This document shows positions 1 to 6,629 of a DNA stretch of 7,329 bases, in pieces. This DNA comes from an uncultured Lachnospiraceae bacterium. GTDB lineage: Bacteria; Bacillota; Clostridia; Lachnospirales; Lachnospiraceae. Each line of letters starts with the position of its first letter. The first letter of the stretch is position 1. Below the pieces are notes generated by a model. That model saw only the letters and a program-made list of their open reading frames with translations. It searched no databases and was not told where the DNA came from. The stretch lies in contig CADBRG010000187.1 in assembly GCA_902797015.1 (NCBI GenBank), positions 1-7,329 of the forward strand, read 5' to 3'. Position numbers and translations under genes: made by a program.

Positions 1-84
1 GTAGCGAAGTGGTCATAACGCGGCGCACTCGAAATGCGTTTGTCGGTTTATCCCGGCACAAGGGTTCGAATCCCTTCGTCTCCG
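1..84 (+). tRNA. tRNA-Ser (anticodon CGA), 5' end cut off by window edge
   Basis: This is a serine tRNA reading UCG codons. Visible parts are a D stem (GCG 4-6 with CGC 19-21), an anticodon stem (23-27 with 35-39) around the loop CTCGAAA with anticodon CGA at 30-32, and a long variable arm (about 40-59, stem GTCGG/CCGGC) typical of class II tRNAs. The T stem pairs 60-64 with 72-76 around the loop TTCGAAT. The 3' acceptor strand CGTCTCC (77-83) is followed by discriminator G84, usual for tRNA-Ser. Only the last base of the 5' acceptor strand is present, so six bases lie outside the window. CCA is not encoded. An intrinsic terminator follows directly. Confidence 0.96.
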
Positions 85-88
85 CTTT

Positions 89-137
89 AAATGCTCTTGA
101 TCCGATGTTCAGGCAGGATGAAGAGCATTTTGTTTTT
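89..137 (+). terminator. Intrinsic terminator of the tRNA-Ser gene
   Basis: A perfect 10-bp inverted repeat, AAATGCTCTT (89-98) and AAGAGCATTT (121-130), encloses a 22-base loop and runs into the T-rich stretch TGTTTTT (131-137). The position, five bases past the mature tRNA end, fits a rho-independent terminator. The stem is AT-rich and the loop is long, so termination may be only moderately efficient. It separates the tRNA unit from the promoter of the next gene. Confidence 0.8.
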
Positions 138-163
138 ACACAGTATACATGCATCTGGCAGTC

Positions 164-192
164 TGGAAAAATAAAATGATCTATCGTATACT
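164..192 (+). promoter_or_regulatory. Predicted sigma-A-type promoter for the formate/nitrite transporter gene
   Basis: The -10 box TATACT (187-192) matches the consensus at five of six bases. A weaker -35 box TGGAAA (164-169) matches at four of six, with the preferred 17-base spacer. Transcription would start near 199, leaving a leader of about 32 bases before the ATG at 231. It lies directly downstream of the tRNA terminator, as expected for a new transcription unit. It may also serve dnaX and later genes, because no terminator is visible after the transporter. No operator was recognised. Confidence 0.6.
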
Positions 193-214
193 TAGACAAG
201 TGGTATGTAGATTT

Positions 215-221
215 AAAGGAG
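215..221 (+). promoter_or_regulatory. Ribosome binding site that fixes the transporter start at 231
   Basis: AAAGGAG at 215-221 abuts an in-frame ATG at 222 with no spacer, so that ATG cannot be used efficiently. The next in-frame ATG at 231 sits nine bases downstream, a normal distance, and is therefore the likely start. Confidence 0.8.
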
Positions 222-230
222 ATGGGAGAA

Positions 231-1055
231 ATGAATCTGTTTTCATCAGCAGAGGTGGCAAAAAATTATATCGGAGCCGGTAAGGGAAAAGCAAATATGC
301 CGCTCCCGCAGATGATCCTTTTGGGAATCATGGCAGGTGCGTTCATAGCGCTTGCAGGCATCGGATCGACGACGGCGGCAGCGAGCGTCAGCATTCCGTC
401 GATCGCAAAGTGGATATCAGCCTGTATTTTCCCGGCAGGACTTGCGATGTGCGTATTGACAGGGGCAGAGCTTTTTACCGGAAACTGTCTGATGGCGATC
501 CCGCTTGCAAAGCGCGAGATCACAGCAGGCGGAATGCTCAAAAACTGGGTCGCTGTCTGGCTGGCAAACCTTCTGGGCGGTATCCTGGTTGCGGCGCTGG
601 TTGTTTACGGACATACGCTTTCATTGTTTGACAGCGGGCTTGCGGTTTCCGTTATGTCTACAGCTGCTTCCAAATGTTCTCTGACATTCGGGGAAGCATT
701 CCTTAGAGGCATTGGCTGTAACTTCCTGGTATGTATTGCAGTCTGGATCGCGAACGCGGCAAAGGATGTGGCAGGCAAGGTGATCGGTCTGTTCTTCCCG
801 ATCATGCTGTTCGTTGTCTGTGGTTTCGAGCACTGCGTGGCAAATATGTATTATATCGGCGCAGGCCTGTTTGCAAAAACGGTTCCAATGTATGCGGAAG
901 CGGCGCAGGCGGCTGGTGTTAATCTTGACGCGATCAATGCAGCAAACTTCTTTGGCGGAAATCTTTTACCTTCAACATTGGGCAATATCGTAGGCGGATC
1001 CATCTGTGTCGGCCTGGTTTATTATTTTTCTTATCTGCATAAGGCAGATGCATAG
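231..1055 (+). CDS. focA: Formate/nitrite transporter family channel (FocA-like)
   Basis: This is an inner-membrane pentameric channel of the FNT family, probably exporting or importing formate in mixed-acid fermentation. The 274-residue product has six hydrophobic segments and the family motifs ELFTGNC (80-86), GFEHCVANM (198-206) and TLGNIVGGS (249-257). Counting from the ATG at 231, L71, T83, K148, N164, F194 and H201 keep a constant offset of eight from E. coli FocA L79, T91, K156, N172, F202 and H209 (recalled from the literature), so the pore constrictions and central histidine are intact. Length is normal. Formate is the best guess, but FNT members also carry nitrite or hydrosulfide, and no pyruvate formate-lyase, nitrite or sulfite reductase gene is in view to settle it. 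Start 231 is chosen over 222 on ribosome-site spacing. The stop lies 12 bases before dnaX. Confidence 0.93.
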   Translation: MNLFSSAEVAKNYIGAGKGKANMPLPQMILLGIMAGAFIALAGIGSTTAAASVSIPSIAKWISACIFPAGLAMCVLTGAELFTGNCLMAIPLAKREITAGGMLKNWVAVWLANLLGGILVAALVVYGHTLSLFDSGLAVSVMSTAASKCSLTFGEAFLRGIGCNFLVCIAVWIANAAKDVAGKVIGLFFPIMLFVVCGFEHCVANMYYIGAGLFAKTVPMYAEAAQAAGVNLDAINAANFFGGNLLPSTLGNIVGGSICVGLVYYFSYLHKADA

Positions 1056-1067
1056 GAGAAGTAATCT

Positions 1068-2639
1068 ATGTCTTATACGGCTTTATATCGAAAATATCGC
1101 CCGTCGGAATTTACGGATGTCAAGGGACAGGACCATATCGTCACCACGCTGACCAATCAGATCAAGGCGGGGCGCATCGGTCATGCCTATCTTTTTTGCG
1201 GTACGCGTGGAACAGGAAAGACGACCGTAGCAAAGATTTTCGCGCGTGCGGTCAACTGTGAAAACCCGCAGGACGGAAATCCCTGTGGGGAATGTGAAGT
1301 CTGCAAGCGGATCATAAGCGGTGCGTCATTAAACGTGATCGAGATCGACGCAGCATCCAACAACGGTGTGGATGATGTCCGTCAGATCCGTGAAGAGGTG
1401 AGTTATCCGCCGACAGAGGGAAAGTATAAAGTATATATCATCGACGAGGTGCACATGCTTTCAACGGGGGCGTTCAATGCCCTGTTAAAAACATTGGAAG
1501 AACCTCCGTCATACGTTATTTTTATCCTGGCGACAACAGAAGCACATAAGATTCCTGTGACCATTCTTTCCCGCTGCCAGCGATATGATTTTCATCGCAT
1601 CACGGCGGATACGATTGCTGACCGGCTCACGGAGCTGATGCAGGCGGAAGGGACGCCGGTAGAGGAGAAGGCCATCCGCTATATTGCTAAAGCGGCGGAC
1701 GGATCCATGCGTGACGCACTAAGCCTCTTAGACCAGTGCATCAGCTTTTACCTCGGACAGGCGCTTACCTATGAAAATGTACTGGAGGTACTTGGCGCAG
1801 CAGACACGACGGTCTTCTCACAGCTTCTGGAAGCGGTCCTCACGGATGACGTTTCACGTGCGATGGCTGTGATCGATGATCTGGTCCGTCAGGGCCGGGA
1901 ATTGTCCCAGTTTGTGACAGATTTTATCGGTTTCTTAAGAAGCCTTCTGCTGTTGAAATCTTCGGATCAGATTGAGGATATTCTGGATACGACCGAAGAA
2001 AACCTTTCCTTATTAAAAGAAATGGCAAACAGCATATCGGATGACGGGCTGATGCGTTATATCCGTGTCTTCTCCAATCTGTTAAATGACATGCGTTATG
2101 CCACGCAAAAAAGGATCCTGTTAGAGATCGCCGTGATCAGACTCTGCAAGCCGGAGATGGACCGCGATCAGGATGCCTTGCTAGACAGGATTGAGGCACT
2201 TGAGAGAAAGCTCGAAAGAGGGATTCCTGCTGCTCCCGCAAAAGCGACGCAGCAAAGCCGGCCGGTTGAGCCTCTGCAGGAGCAAAAACGGCCGACGATC
2301 CGTCCCGAAGCCGTGCCGGAAGATGTCAGGCGCGTGGTGCAGGGATGGCGTCAGATCACGGACGGACTTCCGAATCCGGTAAAGATCTATGCCAGAAGCG
2401 CAAATCTCACCCTCGGAGACGACGGGAAATTAGTTCTGGTATTTGAAGATGAAATAGCATATACTTATTTATCGAATGAGGCGCACAGACAGGAACTGGC
2501 GGACAATATTTCCGAGAAGATCGGAAAAGAGGTTTCGGTCAGGGTTGTCAAGCAGGCGCCGGGGAGATCTTTTGAACAGAACTATATCGACCTGACAAAG
2601 ATCATTCATAATATTGATATTGAGATTGAAGAAGAATAA
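1068..2639 (+). CDS. dnaX: DNA polymerase III subunit gamma/tau
   Basis: DnaX is the AAA+ motor of the clamp loader, which places the sliding clamp on primed DNA and links it to the polymerase. Of 523 residues, the N-terminal AAA+ domain shows Walker A GTRGTGKT (45-52), a zinc module of four cysteines (64, 73, 76, 79), Walker B IIDEVH (124-129), sensor 1 ATTE (155-158), the SRC arginine-finger motif (168-170) and the sensor 2 region GSMRDALS (212-219). The oligomerisation domain runs to about 370. A Pro/Gln/Ala-rich linker (about 385-415) joins a C-terminal domain (416-523). It is shorter than E. coli tau (643), as is common in clostridia. AGGAG at 1054-1058 overlaps the preceding stop and sits nine bases before the ATG, suggesting translational coupling. 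No convincing separate promoter was found. ybaB and recR follow in the usual order. Confidence 0.98.
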   Translation: MSYTALYRKYRPSEFTDVKGQDHIVTTLTNQIKAGRIGHAYLFCGTRGTGKTTVAKIFARAVNCENPQDGNPCGECEVCKRIISGASLNVIEIDAASNNGVDDVRQIREEVSYPPTEGKYKVYIIDEVHMLSTGAFNALLKTLEEPPSYVIFILATTEAHKIPVTILSRCQRYDFHRITADTIADRLTELMQAEGTPVEEKAIRYIAKAADGSMRDALSLLDQCISFYLGQALTYENVLEVLGAADTTVFSQLLEAVLTDDVSRAMAVIDDLVRQGRELSQFVTDFIGFLRSLLLLKSSDQIEDILDTTEENLSLLKEMANSISDDGLMRYIRVFSNLLNDMRYATQKRILLEIAVIRLCKPEMDRDQDALLDRIEALERKLERGIPAAPAKATQQSRPVEPLQEQKRPTIRPEAVPEDVRRVVQGWRQITDGLPNPVKIYARSANLTLGDDGKLVLVFEDEIAYTYLSNEAHRQELADNISEKIGKEVSVRVVKQAPGRSFEQNYIDLTKIIHNIDIEIEEE

Positions 2640-2650
2640 GGAGGTACCTT

Positions 2651-3001
2651 ATGGCAAAGAAAGGTGGATTTCCGGGCGGCATGCCGGCCAACATGGGCAA
2701 TCTGATGAAGCAGGCACAGAAGATGCAGAAGCAGATGGAAGAGGCAGCCAAAGAACTTGAAGAAAAAGAATTCACAGCAACCGCAGGCGGCGGAGCAGTA
2801 GAAGTCAAGATCTCCGGTAAGAGAGAAATCTTAAGCGTGACACTTGCAGAAGAAGTAGTAGATCCGGACGACATCGAGATGCTTCAGGATCTGATCGTAG
2901 CAGCAACAAATGAAGCGCTCCGTCAGGTTGATGAATGTACACAGGCTTCCATGTCCAGTCTGACAGGCGGACTGGGTGGCCTTGGAGGACTTCCGTTCTA
3001 A
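2651..3001 (+). CDS. ybaB: YbaB/EbfC family nucleoid-associated protein
   Basis: This small DNA-binding protein forms dimers and is thought to act in nucleoid organisation and recombinational repair, since it is nearly always encoded between dnaX and recR. The 116-residue product has a glycine-rich start, a Met/Gln/Lys/Glu-rich helix (about 14-40, containing MKQAQKMQKQMEE), a central beta region (EVKISGKREILSVTL), a second helix and a Gly/Leu-rich tail (GGLGGLGGLPF), all typical of the family. A very strong ribosome site, AAGGAGGT (2638-2645), overlaps the dnaX stop and sits five bases before the ATG. Its stop overlaps the recR start by one base. Confidence 0.96.
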   Translation: MAKKGGFPGGMPANMGNLMKQAQKMQKQMEEAAKELEEKEFTATAGGGAVEVKISGKREILSVTLAEEVVDPDDIEMLQDLIVAATNEALRQVDECTQASMSSLTGGLGGLGGLPF

Positions 3002-3597
3002 TGGATTACTACAGCAAACAGATCAGCAGACTGATCGAGGAGCTCTCGGGCCTGCCCGGGATCGGGAACAAGTCTGCGCAGCGTCTGGCATTTCATATTT
3101 TAAATATGCCGGTGGATCGGGTAAACCGTCTCTCCGATACCATCAGAGAAGCGCGGGAAAACATTCGCTATTGCAAAACATGTTTTACGCTGACCGATTC
3201 GGAGGAATGTCCGATCTGCAGCAATCCGGCGAGAAATCATAAGCAGATCATGGTCGTAGAGAATACGAGAGATCTGGCAGCGTATGAAAAGACCGGACAA
3301 TATGACGGGGTCTATCATGTACTTCACGGCGCGATCTCTCCGATGCTTGGGATCGGCCCCGGTGATATTAAGCTCAAGGAGCTGATCAAGCGTCTCGAAG
3401 GAGACGTAGATGAGGTGATCATCGCAACAAATTCCAGCCTGGAAGGGGAAACGACCGCCATGTATATCAGTAAGCTGGTCAAACCGACAGGTATTCGTGT
3501 TTCCAGGATCGCCAGTGGCGTTCCGGTCGGAGGAGATCTGGAATATATCGATGAGGTAACATTACTGCGTGCTTTAGAAGGGCGCGTGGAATTATAA
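3001..3597 (+). CDS. recR: Recombination mediator protein RecR
   Basis: RecR works with RecO (and RecF) to load RecA onto SSB-coated single-stranded DNA in gap repair. The 198-residue product, the usual family length, has a helix-hairpin-helix DNA-binding motif near the N-terminus (LPGIGNKSAQRLAFHIL, 18-34), a zinc finger with cysteines 58, 61, 70 and 73, a Toprim domain from about 80 (IMVVENTRDLAAYE) and the C-terminal GVPVGGDLEYIDEVTL segment. The reading frame is open back to an ATG at 2935, but that would add 22 unrelated residues inside ybaB. The ATG at 3001, in a TAATG overlap with the ybaB stop, gives the normal N-terminus. GGAGG at 2984-2988 is 12 bases upstream, a little far, so coupling to ybaB translation is likely. 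Confidence 0.97.
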   Translation: MDYYSKQISRLIEELSGLPGIGNKSAQRLAFHILNMPVDRVNRLSDTIREARENIRYCKTCFTLTDSEECPICSNPARNHKQIMVVENTRDLAAYEKTGQYDGVYHVLHGAISPMLGIGPGDIKLKELIKRLEGDVDEVIIATNSSLEGETTAMYISKLVKPTGIRVSRIASGVPVGGDLEYIDEVTLLRALEGRVEL

Positions 3598-3615
3598 TAG
3601 GAAGGATATCAGTCT

Positions 3616-4452
3616 ATGACAACATCAGAATTAAAGAAAATCGCAGTCAAGGTTCGCGAAGGAATCATTACCGGAACCTATCATGCAAAATCCGGACATC
3701 CGGGCGGATCCTTATCTTCTGCAGACATCTTTACGTATCTGTACTTCGATGAGATGAATATCGATCCGAAAAACCCGCAGGATCCTGACAGGGATCGTTT
3801 CGTCCTTTCAAAGGGACACGTAGCACCGGGCCTCTATGCCGTATTGGCAGAACGCGGCTTTTTCCCGGTGGAGGACTTAAAGACCTTAAGACATGTCGGT
3901 TCCTATCTGCAGGGACATCCTGATATGAAGGGCACGCCGGGTGTGGATATGTCCAGCGGTTCTCTCGGACAGGGATTCTCCGCAGCTGTCGGCATGGCGC
4001 TTGCGGCAAAGATGGACGGTAAGGATTATCGGGTTTATGCGCTGGCAGGAGACGGAGAGATCCAGGAGGGTCAGATCTGGGAAGCAGCAATGTTTGCCGG
4101 CACGAAAAAGCTCGACAATCTCGTATTGATCGTAGATAACAATAACCTGCAGATCGACGGAGAGATCACATGGTCAAGTTCTCCGTATCCGATCGATGAG
4201 AAGTTTGCGGCATTCGGTTTTCATGTGATCAACATCGATGGTCATGATTTTGACCAGATCGCAGCAGCGTTCAAGGAAGCGCGTGAAGTGAAAGGGAAAC
4301 CGGTGGCGATCGTTGCAAAAACAGTAAAAGGCAAGGGTGTTTCCTATATGGAGAACCAGGCGGGATGGCACGGAAAAGCGCCGAATGACGAAGAGTACGC
4401 CATTGCCATGGAAGAGCTTAAAGAAGCGGAGGAAGCATTATGTCAGAAGTAA
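3616..4452 (+). CDS. Transketolase, N-terminal (thiamine diphosphate-binding) subunit
   Basis: This is the first half of a two-gene transketolase, which moves two-carbon ketol units between sugar phosphates in the non-oxidative pentose phosphate pathway in the cytoplasm. The 278 residues carry the thiamine diphosphate motif from GDG (145-147) to NNN (175-177). Active-site histidines resembling those of full-length enzymes are H28 (GHPGGS), H68 (KGH), H101 (GHPD) and H252 (WHGKAP), with GSLGQG at 115-120. It ends where the pyrimidine-binding domain would start in a one-chain enzyme of roughly 620-670 residues. AGGAAGGA (3599-3606) precedes the ATG, 18 bases after the recR stop. The last 13 bases overlap the gene for the other half. 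Split transketolases are known in archaea and many Firmicutes, so this is not a broken gene. A related sugar-phosphate transketolase of other specificity cannot be excluded. Confidence 0.95.
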   Translation: MTTSELKKIAVKVREGIITGTYHAKSGHPGGSLSSADIFTYLYFDEMNIDPKNPQDPDRDRFVLSKGHVAPGLYAVLAERGFFPVEDLKTLRHVGSYLQGHPDMKGTPGVDMSSGSLGQGFSAAVGMALAAKMDGKDYRVYALAGDGEIQEGQIWEAAMFAGTKKLDNLVLIVDNNNLQIDGEITWSSSPYPIDEKFAAFGFHVINIDGHDFDQIAAAFKEAREVKGKPVAIVAKTVKGKGVSYMENQAGWHGKAPNDEEYAIAMEELKEAEEALCQK

Positions 4453-5378
4453 AAAAGATCGCAACCAGAGAAAGCTACGGCAAGATGCTCGCAGAGCTTG
4501 GTGCCGAGCATGAGGATATCGTTGTATTAGACGCGGACCTTGCAGGCTCCACGAAGACCGGTGTATTCCAGAAGGCATTTCCGGACCGCTTTTTTGATAT
4601 CGGTATCGCAGAGGCGAATATGGCCGGTATCGCAGCAGGACTGGCAGCAAGCGGAAAGACTGTCTTCATGAGCTCTTTTGCGATGTTTGCATCAGGACGT
4701 GCATGGGAGCAGGTGAGAAACTCCATCGGCTATCCGCACCTGAATGTGAAGATCGGTGCAAGCCATGCCGGCATTTCTGTAGGCGAAGACGGTGCGACCC
4801 ACCAGTGTGTCGAGGACATCGCGCTGATGCGCGTGATCCCGGGCATGGTCGTTTTAAGTCCGAGTGATGATGTTGAAGCAAGAGCGGCGATCCGTGCGGC
4901 ATACGAGCATGACGGACCGGTGTATATCCGTCTGGGCCGTCTGGCAGTACCGGTGATCAACGATGAAGAAAACTATACATTTGAAATGGGTAAGGGAATC
5001 GTCTTAAGAGAAGGCACTGACCTTACGATCATCGCGACAGGACTCTGTGTGGCAGAGGCACTGGGTGCAGCGGATATGCTGGCAGAACAGGGCATCTCGG
5101 CAGAAGTGATCAACATCCATACGATCAAACCGCTTGACGAGGAGCTTGTGATCGCATCCGCAAAGAAAACAGGACGCGTATTTACGGTAGAAGAGCATTC
5201 CGTGATCGGCGGCCTTGGCAGTGCTGTCTGTGATTGCTTAAGCGAAAAAGCACCGACGCCGGTCAAGAAGATCGGTATCTACGATGTATTCGGCGAGTCC
5301 GGCCCGGCAAAGGAACTGATCGCAAAATACAAACTGGACGCAGCAGGCATCTGCGAACAGATCAAAGAAGTATTATAA
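4440..5378 (+). CDS. Transketolase, C-terminal (pyrimidine-binding) subunit
   Basis: This is the second half of the split transketolase. The 312 residues hold the pyrimidine-binding domain, with the likely catalytic glutamate E58 in GIAEANM, aromatic cofactor contacts in SSFAMFASGRAWEQVR (78-93), and HAGISVGEDGATHQ (109-122), which includes H109 and H121 and corresponds to the substrate-binding loop of one-chain enzymes. The C-terminal transketolase domain starts near 185 and contains HSVIGGLGSAV (253-263). Together the two products (278 + 312) nearly equal a full-length enzyme. The active site forms between the two subunits, so both are required. The ATG at 4440 lies inside the end of the first gene in another frame, with GGAGG at 4428-4432 seven bases upstream, an arrangement that favours balanced synthesis. 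1-Deoxyxylulose-5-phosphate synthase is a relative, but the motifs and split form fit transketolase better. Confidence 0.95.
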   Translation: MSEVKKIATRESYGKMLAELGAEHEDIVVLDADLAGSTKTGVFQKAFPDRFFDIGIAEANMAGIAAGLAASGKTVFMSSFAMFASGRAWEQVRNSIGYPHLNVKIGASHAGISVGEDGATHQCVEDIALMRVIPGMVVLSPSDDVEARAAIRAAYEHDGPVYIRLGRLAVPVINDEENYTFEMGKGIVLREGTDLTIIATGLCVAEALGAADMLAEQGISAEVINIHTIKPLDEELVIASAKKTGRVFTVEEHSVIGGLGSAVCDCLSEKAPTPVKKIGIYDVFGESGPAKELIAKYKLDAAGICEQIKEVL

Positions 5379-5399
5379 AAAATACGGTGCTCCGCACCG
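5377..5399 (-). terminator. Hairpin in the gap after transketolase; terminator-like on the minus strand
   Basis: CGGTGC (5385-5390) and GCACCG (5394-5399) form a 6-bp stem with a 3-base loop. On the plus strand no T-run follows, so it should not stop forward transcription. Six A residues (5377-5382) precede it, so read on the minus strand the hairpin is followed by a T-run and looks like a short intrinsic terminator. No minus-strand gene is visible here, so a role in limiting antisense transcription is inference. It also occupies the place where the next gene's ribosome site should be. Confidence 0.4.
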
Positions 5400-5402
5400 G
5401 TA

Positions 5403-6617
5403 ATGAATGGCATGAGCGAAGAAACGAACAAAGAAAAACAGAAGTTTATCCGTCAGGGATGGTCTGACTTTAAGAAGATTTTTTCCTCGGGTGGTGAAAA
5501 AAAGAAAAAGCGGTTACAACTGGTGCTGATCATATGCATCGTTATTGTGGCGCTTTTTTTCCTCTACCGTCAGGTGTTGGAGTTTCATCATTATCAGGTT
5601 GTGGCAAGTACGGATAAGAATGATTCCGAGGCAATCGATTATGCATCCTTTGGCAATCTGATCATACGCTACGGGAACGATGGCGTGAGCGCGATCGCGC
5701 CCGATAATACGACGATCTGGGAAGAGACCTATGAGATGGATCGTCCGATCATTTCTGTCCGTAACAACTATTTTGCGATCGCTGACCAGAAGGGCAAGAC
5801 CATCGTGATCCTGAACAAAGACGGTTTCTGCCAGCAGGTCTCAACGGATCTGCCGATCCAGAAGATCGATGTTTCCGATACCGGAAGTGTCGCTGTTTTG
5901 ATGCAGGATGAGGGAAGCATCAGCTATCTCGGACTCTACAGCCTCAGCGGCAAGAAGACAGCAGAGGGTACGCTGCATTTTGGAAACAGTGGTTACCCGC
6001 TTTCACTGGCGATCTCAGAAGACGGTGTGAATCTGGCGCTGTCTGTTCTTGACATCAAGGACGGTCAGAGCAAGACCAGTGTCAACTTCTATAATTTTGC
6101 AAAAGCGCCTGCCGAAGGAAAAGACAACCAGGTTGCAAGCTTTTCCTATGATAATACTGTGATCCCGGAGATCAATTATGGAACAGGCACCAAGCTGATC
6201 GCATTTGGAGACAATAAAGTCATCAGCTTCCAGGGCGGGGCAGAACCACAGGAAAAAAATGTTTTAGAGCTCGACAAGACTGTCAGAAGTATTGTACACA
6301 GCGAGGACCGGATCGGTCTTTTGTATGATCAGGGAGATGACGGCGACGGAAGTACGCTGGTTCTCTACGATTACGACGGAAATGAAAAGCGGCACTACTC
6401 CATCAGCGGGCTGTACTCGAGTGTAGGGCTCATGGCAAACGGGGAAGTTTACCTGATCCAGGATAAGAATCTTGCGATTTATCGTAAATATGGCAGGGTT
6501 AAGTATACAGGAAGCGCGGATACACCGTTTTATACTGTGATATCGCAGGGAAATGGTATGCGCTACGTATTTGTCAGAGAAGGGAAGACAGAACAGGTTC
6601 GTTTATCTTTGTTCTAA
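5403..6617 (+). CDS. Membrane-anchored protein with predicted beta-propeller-like exterior (DUF5711-like)
   Basis: No function is known to me; the layout resembles the DUF5711 family of Lachnospiraceae, by memory only. Of 404 residues, 1-38 are charged and cytoplasmic, ending in KKKKR (33-37). A single membrane segment (about 39-55, LQLVLIICIVIVALFFL) gives an N-in, C-out topology. The exterior (about 60-404) is a series of short hydrophobic strands and turns recurring every 40-50 residues, for example LIIRYGNDGVSAI (86-98), YFAIADQKGKTIVIL (123-137), VAVLMQDEG (163-171), LIAFGDNKVISF (265-276), IGLLYDQG (304-311) and VYLIQDKNLAIY (349-360), suggesting a beta-propeller. No catalytic motif is recognised. 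There is no ribosome site before the ATG at 5403 or the in-frame ATG at 5412, and a hairpin ends three bases upstream, so the exact start is uncertain. A CvpA-family gene follows after 12 bases. Confidence 0.82.
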   Translation: MNGMSEETNKEKQKFIRQGWSDFKKIFSSGGEKKKKRLQLVLIICIVIVALFFLYRQVLEFHHYQVVASTDKNDSEAIDYASFGNLIIRYGNDGVSAIAPDNTTIWEETYEMDRPIISVRNNYFAIADQKGKTIVILNKDGFCQQVSTDLPIQKIDVSDTGSVAVLMQDEGSISYLGLYSLSGKKTAEGTLHFGNSGYPLSLAISEDGVNLALSVLDIKDGQSKTSVNFYNFAKAPAEGKDNQVASFSYDNTVIPEINYGTGTKLIAFGDNKVISFQGGAEPQEKNVLELDKTVRSIVHSEDRIGLLYDQGDDGDGSTLVLYDYDGNEKRHYSISGLYSSVGLMANGEVYLIQDKNLAIYRKYGRVKYTGSADTPFYTVISQGNGMRYVFVREGKTEQVRLSLF

Positions 6618-6629
6618 TATAATAAGAAA

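Noticed and set aside
143..191. Two GTATAC palindromes (143-148 and 186-191) as paired operator sites
   Set aside because: The second is part of the -10 box and the motif is only six bases; two copies in AT-rich sequence are easily chance.
85..230. Possible SRP RNA (scr/ffs) between tRNA-Ser and dnaX, as in B. subtilis
   Set aside because: The interval is too short for the clostridial form and lacks the conserved GGAAGG/AGCAGC-type apical motif; it is explained by a terminator and a promoter.
1020..1025. TATTAT as a -10 box for a separate dnaX promoter
   Set aside because: The -10 match is good, but no -35-like sequence lies 16-18 bases upstream and there is no TGn extension.
1033..1049. 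ATCTGC/GCAGAT hairpin at the end of the transporter gene as a terminator
   Set aside because: The stem is only 6 bp with a 5-base loop, lies in coding sequence, and is followed by AGGAGAAG rather than a T-run.
2106..2112. A6G run in dnaX resembling the slippery site that makes the short gamma form in E. coli
   Set aside because: The codon phase is CAA AAA AGG, not A AAA AAG, and the site falls at about residue 347, inside domain III, earlier than a useful gamma end. A -1 shift would add about 28 unrelated residues.
2935..3000. Upstream ATG extending RecR by 22 residues
   Set aside because: The added residues come from another frame of the ybaB coding end and make RecR longer than the family norm; ATG 3001 gives the standard start.
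3731..4090. Minus-strand open frame of 119 codons opposite the transketolase N-terminal gene
   Set aside because: It lies wholly opposite a well-conserved gene, and its Pro/Arg/Ser-rich translation is typical of an antisense shadow.
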